The translations under genes and the position numbers were made by a program. This document shows positions 52,177 to 63,240 of a stretch of DNA of 64,000 nt, piece by piece (the stretch's first letter is position 1; each line of letters begins with the position of its first letter). The stretch is taken from positions 558,001 to 622,000 of the forward strand of contig JARCOQ010000003.1 of assembly GCA_029207755.1 (NCBI GenBank). The letters are read 5' to 3'. Under the pieces are notes generated by a model. It was not told the DNA's origin. It worked only from the letters and a program-made list of their open reading frames with translations, and searched no databases. This DNA is from Chamaea fasciata. Taxonomy: Eukaryota > Chordata > Aves > Passeriformes > Sylviidae.

Positions 52177-55100
52177 CTACCTGAATGTGGAAAAAGTCTG
52201 TCTCCTTTCAGCAGAGGCTACGCTTGCTGCTGTCTTGATCTCTACAGTCTGGAAGGCAACCTGTGGCTGGACCTGAGAAGTGGGGAGCGTTGTGGACTCG
52301 GCAGAGATGTACTCCAGGACATGAGGCCTCCCCTCCTGGCGCCGGAGGTAGCCCTGGTTCAGCAGGTGCAGGACGCAGGACAGCACGTCCACGCTGTGGC
52401 AGCAGAAGCTCAGGAACTGCACCCCTGGCCCCAGCTGGCCCTTCTGACAGGCGTCGATCACCTGCGGCAGCAAGGGAGCCCCGCTGCAGCCGCTGCAGCC
52501 CCCGGGCGGCCCCCGAGCCCCCCTGCAGCAGCAGCCCCTACCCTGAACACCAGGCTGTCCACGTGCAGCTGCTTCTCCGCCTTGAGGATGCGCGTGATGA
52601 GGCAGCACAGCACGTTCCTCTTCCTCTCCAGGGCGCTCACCTCGGCCCTCTCCGTGCGCAGGTACCTCTGCTGGGGCAGCAGCCTCAGCCGGCGCCCCGA
52701 GCCCTGGGCCAGCCCCGCCTGGTTCAGCCGCAGTGCACCTGGAGCCAGCGGCACCCCGGGCTCAGCCAGGCCTGGAGCGGGGCCTGCAGGAGCCCCAGGA
52801 CACACGTGGGGCCGGGGGAGCCCAGCTGGGCCTCCTGCGGCTGCGGGCGGCTGCCCACCGCAGCCTGGCCCCACGCGTGGCCCCAAGGCCCGGCCACGCA
52901 CGGGCCCTGGGCCCCAGAGACATAGACAGACCCCAGGGCCACAGAGACAGACCCCAGGGCCACAGAGACAGACCCCAGGGCCACAGAGACAGACCCCAGG
53001 GCCAGCCACCCACACTGACCTGCTCCCCCTGCATGGCCCCTCCCCAGCCCACACATCACCCCAGCCCCACACTCACCCCCAGCAGCGCAGCTCCCCAGCA
53101 GGACGCCCCGGCCGTGGGTCAGCGGGCTCAGGGCGTGGTGCACCAGGTCAGCAGGCAGCCCCGTGGCCTGCAGCAGGGCCTCCACAGCCACCTCCTGCAG
53201 CACGGGGCGGGAGGGCACGGCCAAGGCTCGCAGTGGGCTCCGTGCCCCAAACTCCGCCGGGGACCCCGCCGACAGGGCAGGGGGGACGCAGCCCCACCCC
53301 AGCCCCCAGCGCCCCCCGGCCCCAGCGTGGCCCCGGCCCTACCTGGGCGCTGTTGAAGCGCAGCAGGATGTACATCTGCAGCGTGGACACGTGCAGGATG
53401 CAGTCTCCAAACTGCAGCTCAGCGTGGCCCAGCCACGTCCACTGCAGCCGCCGGGGCTTGGTGCACTCCCAGCCCAGCTGGCTCTGGCCTGCCAGGGACA
53501 GCGGCGCTGCCAGGGACAGCGGCAGGGACGGGGACCAGCCCCGCCAGGCGCTCCCAGCCCACCGGCACCGGGGGCCGAGCTGCCCCGAAGGGCCTGGGCT
53601 CAGCCCCAGCACTCACTCTGCCGGCAGAAGTCGGCAAACTCCTCCAGGGTGGAGCTCAGCACGGCCGGGAAAAACCTGGCGGGGTTGTCCATGTGACAGA
53701 GCGGGGACACGGGCCAGCAGCGCGGGGACAGGGCCAGCATCTTCACCTCTGCCGCGTCTGGGGCCGCTCCCAGCTCCTGGGCACGGGGCAGCCCGAGTCA
53801 GGCCCGGGATCCCCGCGGGGAAAGCCGCGGCTCTGCCCTCCCCGCGCCCCCATCCCTCTCACCTGGGCCGGGCCCGGGCCCGGCTCCAGCAGCCGCCTGT
53901 CCTGCTCCTGCAGCTGGAAGAGGCGGAACTGCCGCTGCAGCTCCTCCGACTCGGCCAGGTTGCTCAGCATCTCCTGGGGAAAGCGGCTGGGGAAGCACAG
54001 CCCCATCTGCTCCACGATGCCTCCTTCCAGCCACGATGGCCCTTGTGTCAGCAGCCGGTCCCCCAGGTAGAGCCTGCGCAGCCACCAGCTTCAGCCAGGG
54101 CTGGGCCGGCCCCGTGGCCACCAGCCACGGCCAGGAGAGCCACAGCCCCGCGCCCGGCCGCGCCCCACGGCCCCCGGGCCTGGCAGGACACAGGACACAC
54201 GTGTGTCCTCCTGTGCCAGCGGGGAATGGGGCTGCACACAGTGACAGCACACACGTGTGTCCCGTGTCCCCAGCCAGGAATGGCACTGCACACACTGACA
54301 GCACACACGTGTGTCCCGTGTCCCCAGCCGGGAATGGCGCTGCACACACTGACAGCACACACGTGTGTCCCGTGTCCCCAGCCAGGAATGGCACTGCACA
54401 CACTGACAGCACACACGTGTGTCCCGTGTCCCCAGCAGGGAATGGCCCTGCACACACTGACAGCACACACGTGTGTCCCGTGTCCCCAGCCGGGAATGGC
54501 GCTGCACACACTGGCAGCACCCACGGGCCCCCCACAGCCCAGGAAAAGCAAAGCAGGAGCAGCACTGCCACACCGGGCCAGGCTGCACCGGGGCCCTGCA
54601 CCTGGGGAGACACGGCAGCCTCACCTGTAGAAGTGTTCAAAGGTGTGGGCAAGCTCCAGGCCACTGAAGACGACAAAGGGCTCCAGGAACTGCTGCAGCC
54701 GCTCCAGAGGCTCCGTGCTGCCCGCAGCCCTGCGGAGCTCCTGGATCTGCACGTCCAGGTAGCGGGCAAACTGCTCACTCACCTGCAGGGACGGGGCTGG
54801 CTGACCACAGGACGCCGGCACGAGCCCCACACACCTGAGCTGGCCGCCACCTGTGGCTCAGGGGGAACGGGCAGCCCACCCCGAGCCCGCCCCGGGGCCG
54901 TGGGCCGCTCCCCGACTCACGTGCAGGGCGGTGAGGAAGGGGAGCCGCAGCAGAGCCCCCGCAAAGCCCTGGCCCAGGGCCAGCACAAAGGCGGCCTGCT
55001 GCCCAAAGAGCTCCTCCGTGGCCCCGCGCAGGCGCTGGTACAGCCGGCAGTAGCGCTGAGCGAGGTCCGGGGCCTGCCCCGCCGCCTGCAGGAACCGCTG

Positions 55101-58100
55101 CACCTGCGGGGGCAGCGCCGGGGCTGAGCGGGAGCGGGGTGTGCCCCGGGAGCAGCGCTGCCCAGACTGCACAGCCCGGACTGCCCAGCCCTGCCCAGGC
55201 TCCCAGGGCACTGCCAGACCCCACTCCCTGCTCCAACCACCCAGGGCAGGTCCCACAGCCCTCCCCGCTGGCCCTCCAAGCTCTACCTGCTGCTGCACCA
55301 CGCCACGCCAGCACCGCGACATTCCCCACAGGCCTCTCGACGTCTCCCCCGTTGCAGGCCTGGCCAGCGCCTCCTGGCTCTCGCCCTCCTTCCCACCTGC
55401 CGAGGGTCGGCCTCAGCGGGGCTCCACGGGCGGCCCCCACACGCCCCCCCGCCGCAGCAGGGCTGAGGGCACGCCGGGGAGGCGCGGCCACGCTGGGGCA
55501 CACGAGCCTTCCCCGCTCGGGCGCCTCCGTGCCCCGGACGCTCCCCGGAGGAGCCCCGGGGCCCCCGCCCGGCCCCGCAGCAGCGCCCACCCGGCCCCGC
55601 GCAGGGCACGGCCCAGGCTCACCAGCTGCCCGCGGCCGCTCGGGCTCGGCGCCGCCGGGCTCCACGTGCACCAGGAGCCGCGTCAGGCGCCGCACGCAGG
55701 AGCCGAAGGCGGCCCCGCGGGCCCCGGCGCGGCGGGGCAGCTCCGCGCTCTCCAGGTACTCGCCCAGCAGCCAGCCCAGGGCGCTGACTCCAGCGGCGTC
55801 TGCGGGGCCAACCACGCTCAGAGCCGGGCGCCTCTGCCTCTGCCTGGGGCGCGGCGCGGGAGGCTCCCCGAGGGCGCGGGGTACCTGGGCTGGTGATGCT
55901 CCGCACCAGGGGGGTCACCAGGGCCTCCCAGAACGTCCTGCCCAGGGCCCGGGCCGCCTCGTCGTCGGGAAGGAAGCGGTCGGCAAAGCCCTGCTCGTGC
56001 CGCAGCGCCCGGTTCAGTCTGCAACGGCCACGGGGCAGCACGCCGTGCCAGGGGCTGCCCGGCCCCAGGGGAAAGCACGGCGGGGCCGGCTCCCCGCTCT
56101 GCCCCCGGCCGAGGCACCGGGGCTCGCTGGCCCCGGCGGCCCCCGGCGGCCCCCGGCGGCCCCCAGCGGCCCCCGGCAGCCAGGGAGGGCCCCTCGCCGT
56201 CCCTGGGACCTGCCCCTGCCAGGCGGGGGCCGCGCAGGGCCTGCGGCCACGACCCACCTGCCAAAGAGCTGCAGCAGCTGCCCCCGGTCCCGGCGGATCT
56301 CCTGGCTCCAGGCGTGCGCCCGGGCGCTGCAGGACAGGAACGTCCGCCGGCACAGCTGCTCCTTGAAGACGGGCCACAGAGTGGGCTTGGGACCCAGCAC
56401 CTCGATGCCACGCACACGAGTGTCAATGCCACCCTGCGGAGAGCAGCAGCACCCTCAGCTCCCGGGCCGCGGCCGCCCCCGCCCGCCCCAGCCCTGCTCC
56501 CCTCCCACCTGCTGGCACCGCTTCACCCGGATCTGGACGACGGGCCAGAAGCGGCTCATGTTCTCCAGCAGGATCACTCGGCTGTCCGAGGGCAGGACGG
56601 TCACCTGCAGGGAGGCGCCGAGCCCTCGGCATCGCGGGCAGCCTGCAAAAGGCTCCCGCCCTTCCCACCTCCCCCGGGCACCTCCCGGGGCTCCCACCGG
56701 GGCCGCCCCTCCGCGGGCACGGCGAGCAGCGGCGCCGCCGCTCCCCGCGGGACTCACCGCGTTCAGCTCCGTCCTGATGGCGGCGGCGCTGTCCCCGCCC
56801 AGCACCACCACCCGCGACGGCATGTAGCTGGAGTCCTCGCCGGCCACCAGCATGCTCAGCTCCCTGCGGCGCAGCACAGCACAGCACACGGGCGGCTGCC
56901 CGGCCGCCCCCAGAGCCCCCGCGGGCCCTGCCGCCCGTGTCCCCCCGTCCCCGGGACGGGGCCACCGTGGCGGGGCTGGCGCTGACCCCCCGGCCTCTCG
57001 CCCCGCGGGCCCAGCCCCACCTGATCACCACCCCGCACTGCATGTGCACGGTGATGAAGTGGGAGCCCGTGCTGCCGTTGGACTCCCAGTAGGTCTTGGG
57101 GTTCCTGTCCGTCAGCCTGCCGGCCTGGTGGGAGTTGGAAGAGACCTGCACCTTCTCCCAGCACTTGTCCTCCTTCACCTCCATGCCGGAGCCTGCGAGC
57201 AGAGCACGTGCAGCTTCCAGCCGCCCAGCCCGGGGCCAGCTCCCCCTGCCTGCACCCACCTCGGCACAGGTTGTGCAGGAAGACATCAAAGAAGGGGATG
57301 CCGATGGGCTGCTGGCTCCGGCGGTGCTCCTCAATCTGCCCCAGCACCAGCTGCGGGACGGGGCAAGGCTCTCACCTCGAGGGCTCCAACCCTCACCCCG
57401 CAGGGCCGTGCCCGGCGGAGAGCACAGGGCCGTCCCTCGGGGCCAGGACAGCCCGAGGCCCCAGCCCCAAAGCCCCGGCCCACCTGCATGCAGCCAGCCA
57501 AGATGCCGCCGGCCAGCTCCTTGTACAGCCGGGCGTACTTGTCACACTCGGCCACCAGGTCAAGCAGGGCCGGCGCCAGCGGCGGCACCGAGCTGTGCCT
57601 CTCCAGGGCTTTGGACACGGCCTCCCGGGCGCCCACGCGGCACATCACCACCACGCAGTCCTTGCTGGCGCTGCCCAGGCGGTGCAGGAAGCCGACGACC
57701 TCCTGCAGCACCTGCCGGGACGCGGCCCTGGGCACGCGGGGCACCGCCGCCGGCTCCCCGGGCCCCAGCAGCCCCGGGCTCCGCCGCCCTCATGCCAACC
57801 CCAGCGGCACCACCGGAGCCCGGCCAGGCACAGGCAGCCCGGCACACCAGCACGCGAGGCCGGGCTGCCACCAGCGCAGCCCCGCTTGCCCAGACCAGGC
57901 CTGGCCGAGGCACAGCCGGCACAGCCGGCCCGGCCTGCTGCGCTCCTGCGCCCCTCACCTCCCAGCTGCTGCTGTGGCTGCTCAGCAAGGACACGCAGGG
58001 CTCCACACACTCGTGCCAGGGCAGCACATCCTCCTGATAACTGTCCAGGAACTTGTTCAGGATCCTGGGTGACCGAGGGGCCCGCTCAGGCCGGGGCACG

Positions 58101-61100
58101 GGGACAGCAGCGCTACAGGCAGCCCCGCTTCCCTGCCCCACCTGGAAGGCACCTGCCAGGGACTGCCAGCCAAGGCTCCCCTGGCACCTTGCACGCCCCA
58201 CCAGACCCAGGCACGTCCTCTGCTGCCCCCGCACGTCCCCACAGCGGCCAGGCACAGCTGCCGTGTCCCCACTCGGCCCTGCGCCCCAGCACGCTCCAAC
58301 CAGCACCTGCCCGCGTGCCGGGGTGAGCCTGCCCCCAGTGAAGAGCACCCCACCAGGGCCCGCAGACAGGCACTGGGCGTCCCCGACGTGACCAGCAGCT
58401 CTCCCACACCTGCTGAGGGGCGCCCAGAGCCCCCAGGCCCCCGCACCCACCTGAGGACGCTCAGGCTCACGGCCTTCTCCGTCCCCAGCAGCTCCAAGCT
58501 GCGCAGCAACAGCTGGAAGCAGCCGTGGTCCTGCAGCAGCTGGGCCACCTGGCCAGAGGGAACAGGGCCTCGGCCGCAGAGCTGCCTCTCCAGGGCCACC
58601 ACCACCTCCTTGGACAAGGCACCGTCGTCCAGGACACCCAGCAGCATCCGCACGCCCTGCGGGTCCAACGGGACCTCTGCGCCCGCCGGGACGGGGACAC
58701 GTGAGCGCAGCCCGGCAGCCGCAGGAGCTGCTGCAGCCCCTCGGGGCTCGGCCCTGCCAGCCCTGCCCGAGGCTCCCGCGGCGCCCCCGGGCCAGGGGGG
58801 CGGCACGGCCGGTACCTGCGGCCTCCGGGCCCGGGGGCAGCCGCTGCTCCGCCAGGCGATTGATGGCGCCGAGGGCCAGCGCCGCCCGCGGCCGCCCGCC
58901 GCTCTGCCGCTCCGTCCAGCAGCTCTGCAGCACCGCCGGGAGACCGCAGCTCGCCAGCTGCTCCGCCAGGCCCCGGTGCCCGTCCAGCAGCACGTTCACC
59001 ACCAGCAGCCCGTTCCGCACCCCCGCGGAGCCCCTGCAGGGACGCGGCCGTGCCACTCTCCTGCCCCGGGCACACACGGGCCGCCCGCCCGCCCTTCCCC
59101 TGCAGATTCCCCCCGGGCCCGGCCGCCCGCCACGCTCTGCCCTACCCCGGGACCCTCTGCATGGTGCTCAGGGCAGCGGGGATGCAGCCCAGCAGGCCGG
59201 CAGAGCCATCGCCGGAGGCTGAGCCGATGCTGGCAAAGATCTCCCGCATCATCTGCGCGTCGCCGTGGGTCCAGGGCGAGCCCTTCCCCGCGGCGCCTCC
59301 CGCCTCTCCGTCCGCAGCTCCCACCAGCACCTTCAGCGCCTGCGGGCCGAGAGCAGCCGGGCCAGCGGCCCCTCAGCACGGCCGGGCAGCCCGCGGCCCC
59401 CGCCCGGCCCGGCCCGGCCCGGCCCGGCAGCCCCGGCACTCACCGCCAGCCCGGCGTGCTGCACCAGCGCGGAGCGGCCGTGCAGCCGCATGCAGCCCAG
59501 CACGGCCCGCACGCCGCCCTCCGTGGCGAAGGGCAGGCGGCACCGGCCGCGGGACAGCAGCGCGGCCACCAGCCGCAGCGTCACCGCCGCCAGCGCCTTC
59601 TCCGCCGCCTCCGCGCTCAGCAGCTCCACGGCCACCCGCGCCAGCCTCTCCCTGCGGGGACCGGACACCTCCGCCGGAGCCTCCGCCGCCGCGGCCACCC
59701 GGCGCCCCGGGCCCCGCCGGCCGCCTCCCCCCCGCCCTCCCCGCCAACGGGGACAAAGGGACACAAACCCGCCTCTCCTCCGGCACCTCCCGCCCCTCCA
59801 GCCCGGCGCCGTCCCCACGCTGCCCACCGGGCCCTCCCCAGGCCGCCCGAGGGGTGAGCGGCACCCGCGACTCACCCGGCGCTGCCGGCGCCCAGCCCGC
59901 CCTGGGCTGCGCCCACTCGCTGCGCCCACTTGGGCTCGTCCTCCTCCTCCTCCAGGATCTTCAGGATGTGCCGGAGCCCCGCCAAGCGCGGCCCCAGCGC
60001 CGAGCTGCTGCTCTGGATCACGTCCAGCGCGGCCGCAGCCCCGGCCGGCGAGCCGCCCTCGCTCGGGCCCTCGGAGCCGCCCAGCGCTGGCCGGAGGGGC
60101 GGAGGCGTCAGGGCGGCGCCGGCACCTGCGGCACCGCCCGGGGCCACAGGGCACGGAGCTGCGGCCACAGGCATCCCACCGCGGCCAGCCCCGGCTGCGC
60201 GGCCCCAGCCCTGCCCGGAGCCCTCCCCCGGGCCCCGGCCTGGGCCGCGGCATTACCCTGGCTCTGCTCCTCCGACGCCTCCGGCAGGAACAGCCCTTCC
60301 CTCTCCAAGAGCTCGCTGAACAGCTGCGAATCCGCCTCCGCTTCCACCCTGCGGCCTCGCGGCGGCCCGGGGGCTGCACCGAGCTCTCCCTCCGCCGCCC
60401 CGGCCATCGCGCCCTCGGGGCCGCTGTCACCCTCTGGGGACACCGCCGCGCCCCCTCCACCGTCCCGCCGCGGCGCCCGGCCGGGGAAGTGTCGGCCGTA
60501 GACACGGGAGCCGCGCAGGTCCCGCAGGTCCCTGCCCTGGCACCGCTTCTCCAGCACCTGCAGCACCTCCTGGGCCAGCTCCGCAGGTACCGACAGCTGC
60601 ACCAGCGCCTCTTCGTCCACCTCCGACACCGCCGCGACGGGGCCCGGTTAGTGCGGGCTCGCCGCGCGCCCCGCGGCCCCGGTGGCGGCCACCGGCACAC
60701 GGGACACAAAGGCCGCCCCGCCAGAGGTGCCCGGGGCCACTCCCCGCCGCCAGCCTCCCCTGGCTGCGCCCAGCCCGGCTCCCACCTCCCACACCTCCCA
60801 GCCGAGCTCACCACCCGAGCGCAGCTGGCACCACGACCCCAGGGCCGTGCCTCGCCTGCCCAAACCTGGCTGCACACTCACTGCCAGCCAGGGGACGCTG
60901 CCTTTGCTCTCATCTGCCCTCCCTGCTCTGCTGGGCCAAGCTCCCCGCGCTTCCATCGTCCCCACCCACCCTCCTCCCATTGCTGCCGCCGCACTCGGGC
61001 TGTCCCTGCACAGCTCGCGCTGCCCATCTCCTCGGGCTCTGGTCCCTTCCCCGGTGTCCCCTCTGCTCCTCCCTCCCATCTCCCTGCTGCAGGCACCGGC

Positions 61101-63240
61101 CCCTACCTGCTCTCCCAGGTGCTGCTGGATGAGACAGGTGATCTCTTCCTGCTCCTGCGCTTGCAGCTTCCTCACGAAGAAGAGCAGCTCCCACCACTCG
61201 GCGCGGCTCAGCGCCTCGGCAGCCTCGGGCAGGCGCTGCCCCAGGTAAGGCAGGGAGTACAGCCCCCCCGGGGGCCTGCACAGGAACGGCTGCGGAGCTG
61301 CAGGGAGCGGAGCAAGGCACTGTCAGCCCTGCCGAATCCCCCAGCCGCTGCTGCACACTCCTCATTCCCCAAGGAAAGAACTCATGCTGGGCAGAAGAGG
61401 TCCCCACTGTACCATAACTTGCCGGGAAGAAGGAAGGCGACAGGACGGCAGTGGGAAAGTTGGAACATGCTTGAAGGAGACCGATGGGCTGCTCACCTGC
61501 TCTCAGTCTGTGCTTTCGTGTCAGGGTGTTCACCTTCTGCTGGCCCTCAAGCTCCTTTTGCTCTGAAGGGCCAATGATCTCGACCATGTGCCAGTGAACC
61601 CAGTAGGTACAGCCCAGAGCTTGCCAGTACACCTGAGGAGGAGAGCCCAAAACACCCAGCTGGGGGAAGGCAGGCCCCTGGACAGCGCCTGCTCCCCTGC
61701 AGGGAAACCTGCACCAGGGGCGCACCGCAGCAATACCTGCACCGGGGGCACACTGCAGCAATACCTGCACCGGGGGCATGCCGTCGTTGCTGCGGCGGAA
61801 GTCACCCTCGTCGCCGGCGCTGACCTGCTCGTAGTCCTCCAGCATGCGCACCCTCATGCCGCGCACCAGCGTGGCCTGCACGTACTCCACGTAGCTGCTG
61901 CGGCTGGGGAAGGCCGAGCGCGTCTTGAAGACCACGGGCTCCTTTGCTGGGGGCGCGGGGGCTGCCTGGGCAGCGGCGCTGGCCGGGGCCCTGTGCTGGA
62001 AGATGGAGCGCGCGGGGCGAGGCCGCGGCTCCCGCTGGGGCAGCGCCTCTGCCCCGTGCCGCTGGCTCCAGCCCATCACGTGCACCAGCTCCGAGAGGAG
62101 CTTTGCCATGGCCATGCTGAGCTCAAACTGCTGCTTCACACGGCTGCTCTCCTCAGGGACAGGGCTGGCCACGGCACAGCCCTGCTGCTCCTCTCCCTGC
62201 TCCACGTCGCTGCTCAGCTGCTCCAGGAGAGAAGTCACGCACAGGTAGCGCTTCACCAGGACCAGCAGCTGCTTCCCAGGGATCTGCAGCAAGCGCAGCC
62301 TCACACTCAGCCTGCACAGCACCTGCAGCCCCAGCTCCTGAGCCGGCTCTGCCAAGAGCCAGCCCTGCTCACCTGCCCACCCTCAGCTCCCCTCCTGTCC
62401 CAGACAGGGCTGCCAGCCCTGGCCCCACTGCCAGCCCTGGTCCCACTGCCATCCCTGGCCCCACTGCCAGCCCTGGCCCCACTGCCATCCCTCCTGGCCC
62501 CACGGCCATCCCTCCTGGCCCCACTGCCATCCCTCCTGGCCCCACTGCCATCCCTCCTGGCCCCATTGCCATCCCTCCTGGCCCCATTGCCATCCCTCCT
62601 GGCCCCACTGCCATCCCTCCTGGCCCCATTGCCATCCCTCCTGGCCCCCACTGCCATCCCTCCTGGCCCCACTGCCATCCCTGGCCCCCACTGCCATCCC
62701 TCCTGGCCCCACTGCCATCCCTCCTGGCCCCACTGTCATCCCTCCTGGCCCCCACTGCCATCCCTCCTGGCCCCACTGCCATCCCTCCTGGCCCCCACTG
62801 CCATCCCTCCTGGCCCCCACTGCCATCCCTCCTGGCCCCCACTGCCATCCCTCCTGGCCCCACTGCCATCCCTCCTGGCCCCCACTGCCATCCCTGGCCC
62901 CCACTGCCATCCCTCCTGGCCCCACTGCCAGCCCTGGTCCCACTGCCATCCCTCCTGGCCCCACTGCCATCCCTCCTGGCCCCACTGCCATCCCTCCTGG
63001 CCCCACTGCCAGCTCTCCTGGCCCCACTGCCATCCCTCCTGGCCCCTGCTGGCCCACAGGGCTCCTGTGGCAGGTCTGTCCCCACCTGTGGGAGGTGAAT
63101 CCCCTCGAAGGACATGCAGGGCTCTGCAGGGGATGTGATCTCAGCAAACAGCTCCAGCAAGGTGCAGCGGCTGTCAAAGTCCATGTGCTGCTCAATGCCA
63201 TCCTGCTGGCTCAGGGACAGCAGGACATAGGCCCGGCTCC
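52177..63240 (-). CDS. CUL7 (cullin-7), 28 exons, 5'-incomplete, 1757 aa in window
   Basis: Exons, 5' to 3': 63240-63086, 62283-61765, 61632-61497, 61297-61107, 60620-60257, 60086-59876, 59651-59444, 59339-59146, 59033-58816, 58676-58451, 58064-57959, 57711-57484, 57350-57260, 57192-57021, 56863-56758, 56604-56509, 56433-56258, 56018-55885, 55799-55623, 55396-55287, 55103-54921, 54782-54625, 54073-53863, 53776-53617, 53488-53343, 53194-53077, 52738-52542, 52461-52177. All are GT-AG and in phase. CUL7 scaffolds the FBXW8-RBX1 ubiquitin ligase and the 3M complex (OBSL1, CCDC8). The frame opens inside [19 protein letters not shown]; roughly 200-240 N-terminal residues lie beyond the window. Order: CPH, armadillo-like segment, DOC/APC10, cullin homology. 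It ends QTFSTFR, the CUL7 terminus, where CUL9 would continue into RING-IBR-RING. The acidic Glu-rich linker of human CUL7 and CUL9 is reduced to a short Pro/Gly stretch near residue 1450. Confidence 0.9.
52911..53004. repeat. 21-bp minisatellite in CUL7 intron
   Basis: About four copies of a 21-bp unit (CCCCAGGGCCACAGAGACAGA) in the intron between exons 26 and 27. A multiple-of-three period keeps reading frames open here, but this is intron. Confidence 0.9.
54190..54520. repeat. 54-bp minisatellite with E-box palindromes in CUL7 intron
   Basis: Six tandem copies of a 54-bp unit, starting near 54197, 54251, 54305, 54359, 54413 and 54467, lie between exons 22 and 23. Each contains the perfect palindrome ACACACGTGTGT with a central CACGTG E-box. 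The leftmost copy is diverged. Confidence 0.9.
56258..57350 (-). other. CUL7 exons 13-17: DOC/APC10 domain
   Basis: Residues about 919-1131. The diagnostic run [16 protein letters not shown], then [38 protein letters not shown] and [17 protein letters not shown] is the DOC fold shared with APC10, CUL9 and HERC2. In CUL7 it contributes to the scaffold around the cullin arm. Confidence 0.9.
58816..60086 (-). other. CUL7 exons 6-9: armadillo-like segment (CUL9-type)
   Basis: Residues about 455-731, Leu/Ala-rich helical repeats. Segments such as [45 protein letters not shown] and [11 protein letters not shown] match the armadillo region of CUL9 as I recall it. Human CUL7 (1698 aa) passes from the post-CPH region to exon 10-like sequence without it. 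All four exons have sound splice sites and continuous phase, so the segment is genuinely coding here. Confidence 0.8.
60257..60620 (-). other. CUL7 exon 5
   Basis: Encodes [20 protein letters not shown], then a Gly/Pro/Ala-rich stretch and [20 protein letters not shown], matching the CUL9 stretch around DSQLFNQLL. The acceptor (GTCGGAG|GTG, reading minus) has almost no pyrimidine tract, so this 5' boundary is the least certain in the gene. The protein alignment needs no gap with this choice. Confidence 0.65.
61497..62283 (-). other. CUL7 exons 2-3: CPH domain region
   Basis: Residues about 52-269. Contains [34 protein letters not shown] and ARSIFQ, then the CPH domain: [40 protein letters not shown] continuing into [14 protein letters not shown] (two separate stretches). 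CPH is a Tudor-like fold shared by CUL7, CUL9 and HERC2 that binds the p53 tetramer in CUL7/CUL9. Confidence 0.9.
61708..61787. repeat. 28-bp tandem triplication spanning the CUL7 exon 2 splice donor
   Basis: CCTGCACC recurs at 61708, 61736 and 61764 (period 28). Read on the minus strand, each copy carries GTGCAG|GT, so three candidate donors sit in a row. The first encountered (61765/61764) joins in phase to exon 3. The other two would add 28 or 56 nt. Confidence 0.85.
62410..63055. repeat. 21/22-bp C-rich minisatellite in CUL7 intron
   Basis: About thirty copies of CCCCACTGCCATCCCTCCTGG, with 15-22 bp length variants, fill most of the intron between the first two CUL7 exons in the window. 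The transcribed-sense (minus) strand is G-rich with regular GG, GGG and GGGG runs. Open frames on both strands across it come from the period of 21, not from coding function. Confidence 0.95.

Larger units (their letters stand above)
52177..55396 (-). other. CUL7 exons 20-28: cullin homology region and C-terminus
   Basis: Encodes about residues 1236-1757. Conserved stretches are [57 protein letters not shown] and the winged-helix segment [21 protein letters not shown]. The Lys of RILKA corresponds to the cullin NEDD8 acceptor position. The loop after it is about two residues shorter than in human CUL7. The tail ends FSTFR with a stop at 52179-52177. Confidence 0.85.

Noticed and set aside
52321..54630. 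+ strand open frame of 769 codons
   Set aside because: Antisense shadow of GC-rich CUL7 exons and minisatellites; the minus strand carries conserved, correctly spliced CUL7 exons throughout.
59265..61577. + strand open frame of 770 codons
   Set aside because: Antisense to CUL7 exons 2-8, Pro/Arg/Ala-rich, no domain; stop-poor because of GC content.
61588..63138. + strand open frame of 516 codons with a Leu/Ala/Pro repeat
   Set aside because: Mostly the 21-bp intronic minisatellite plus antisense of CUL7 exon 2; the frame stays open because the period is a multiple of three.
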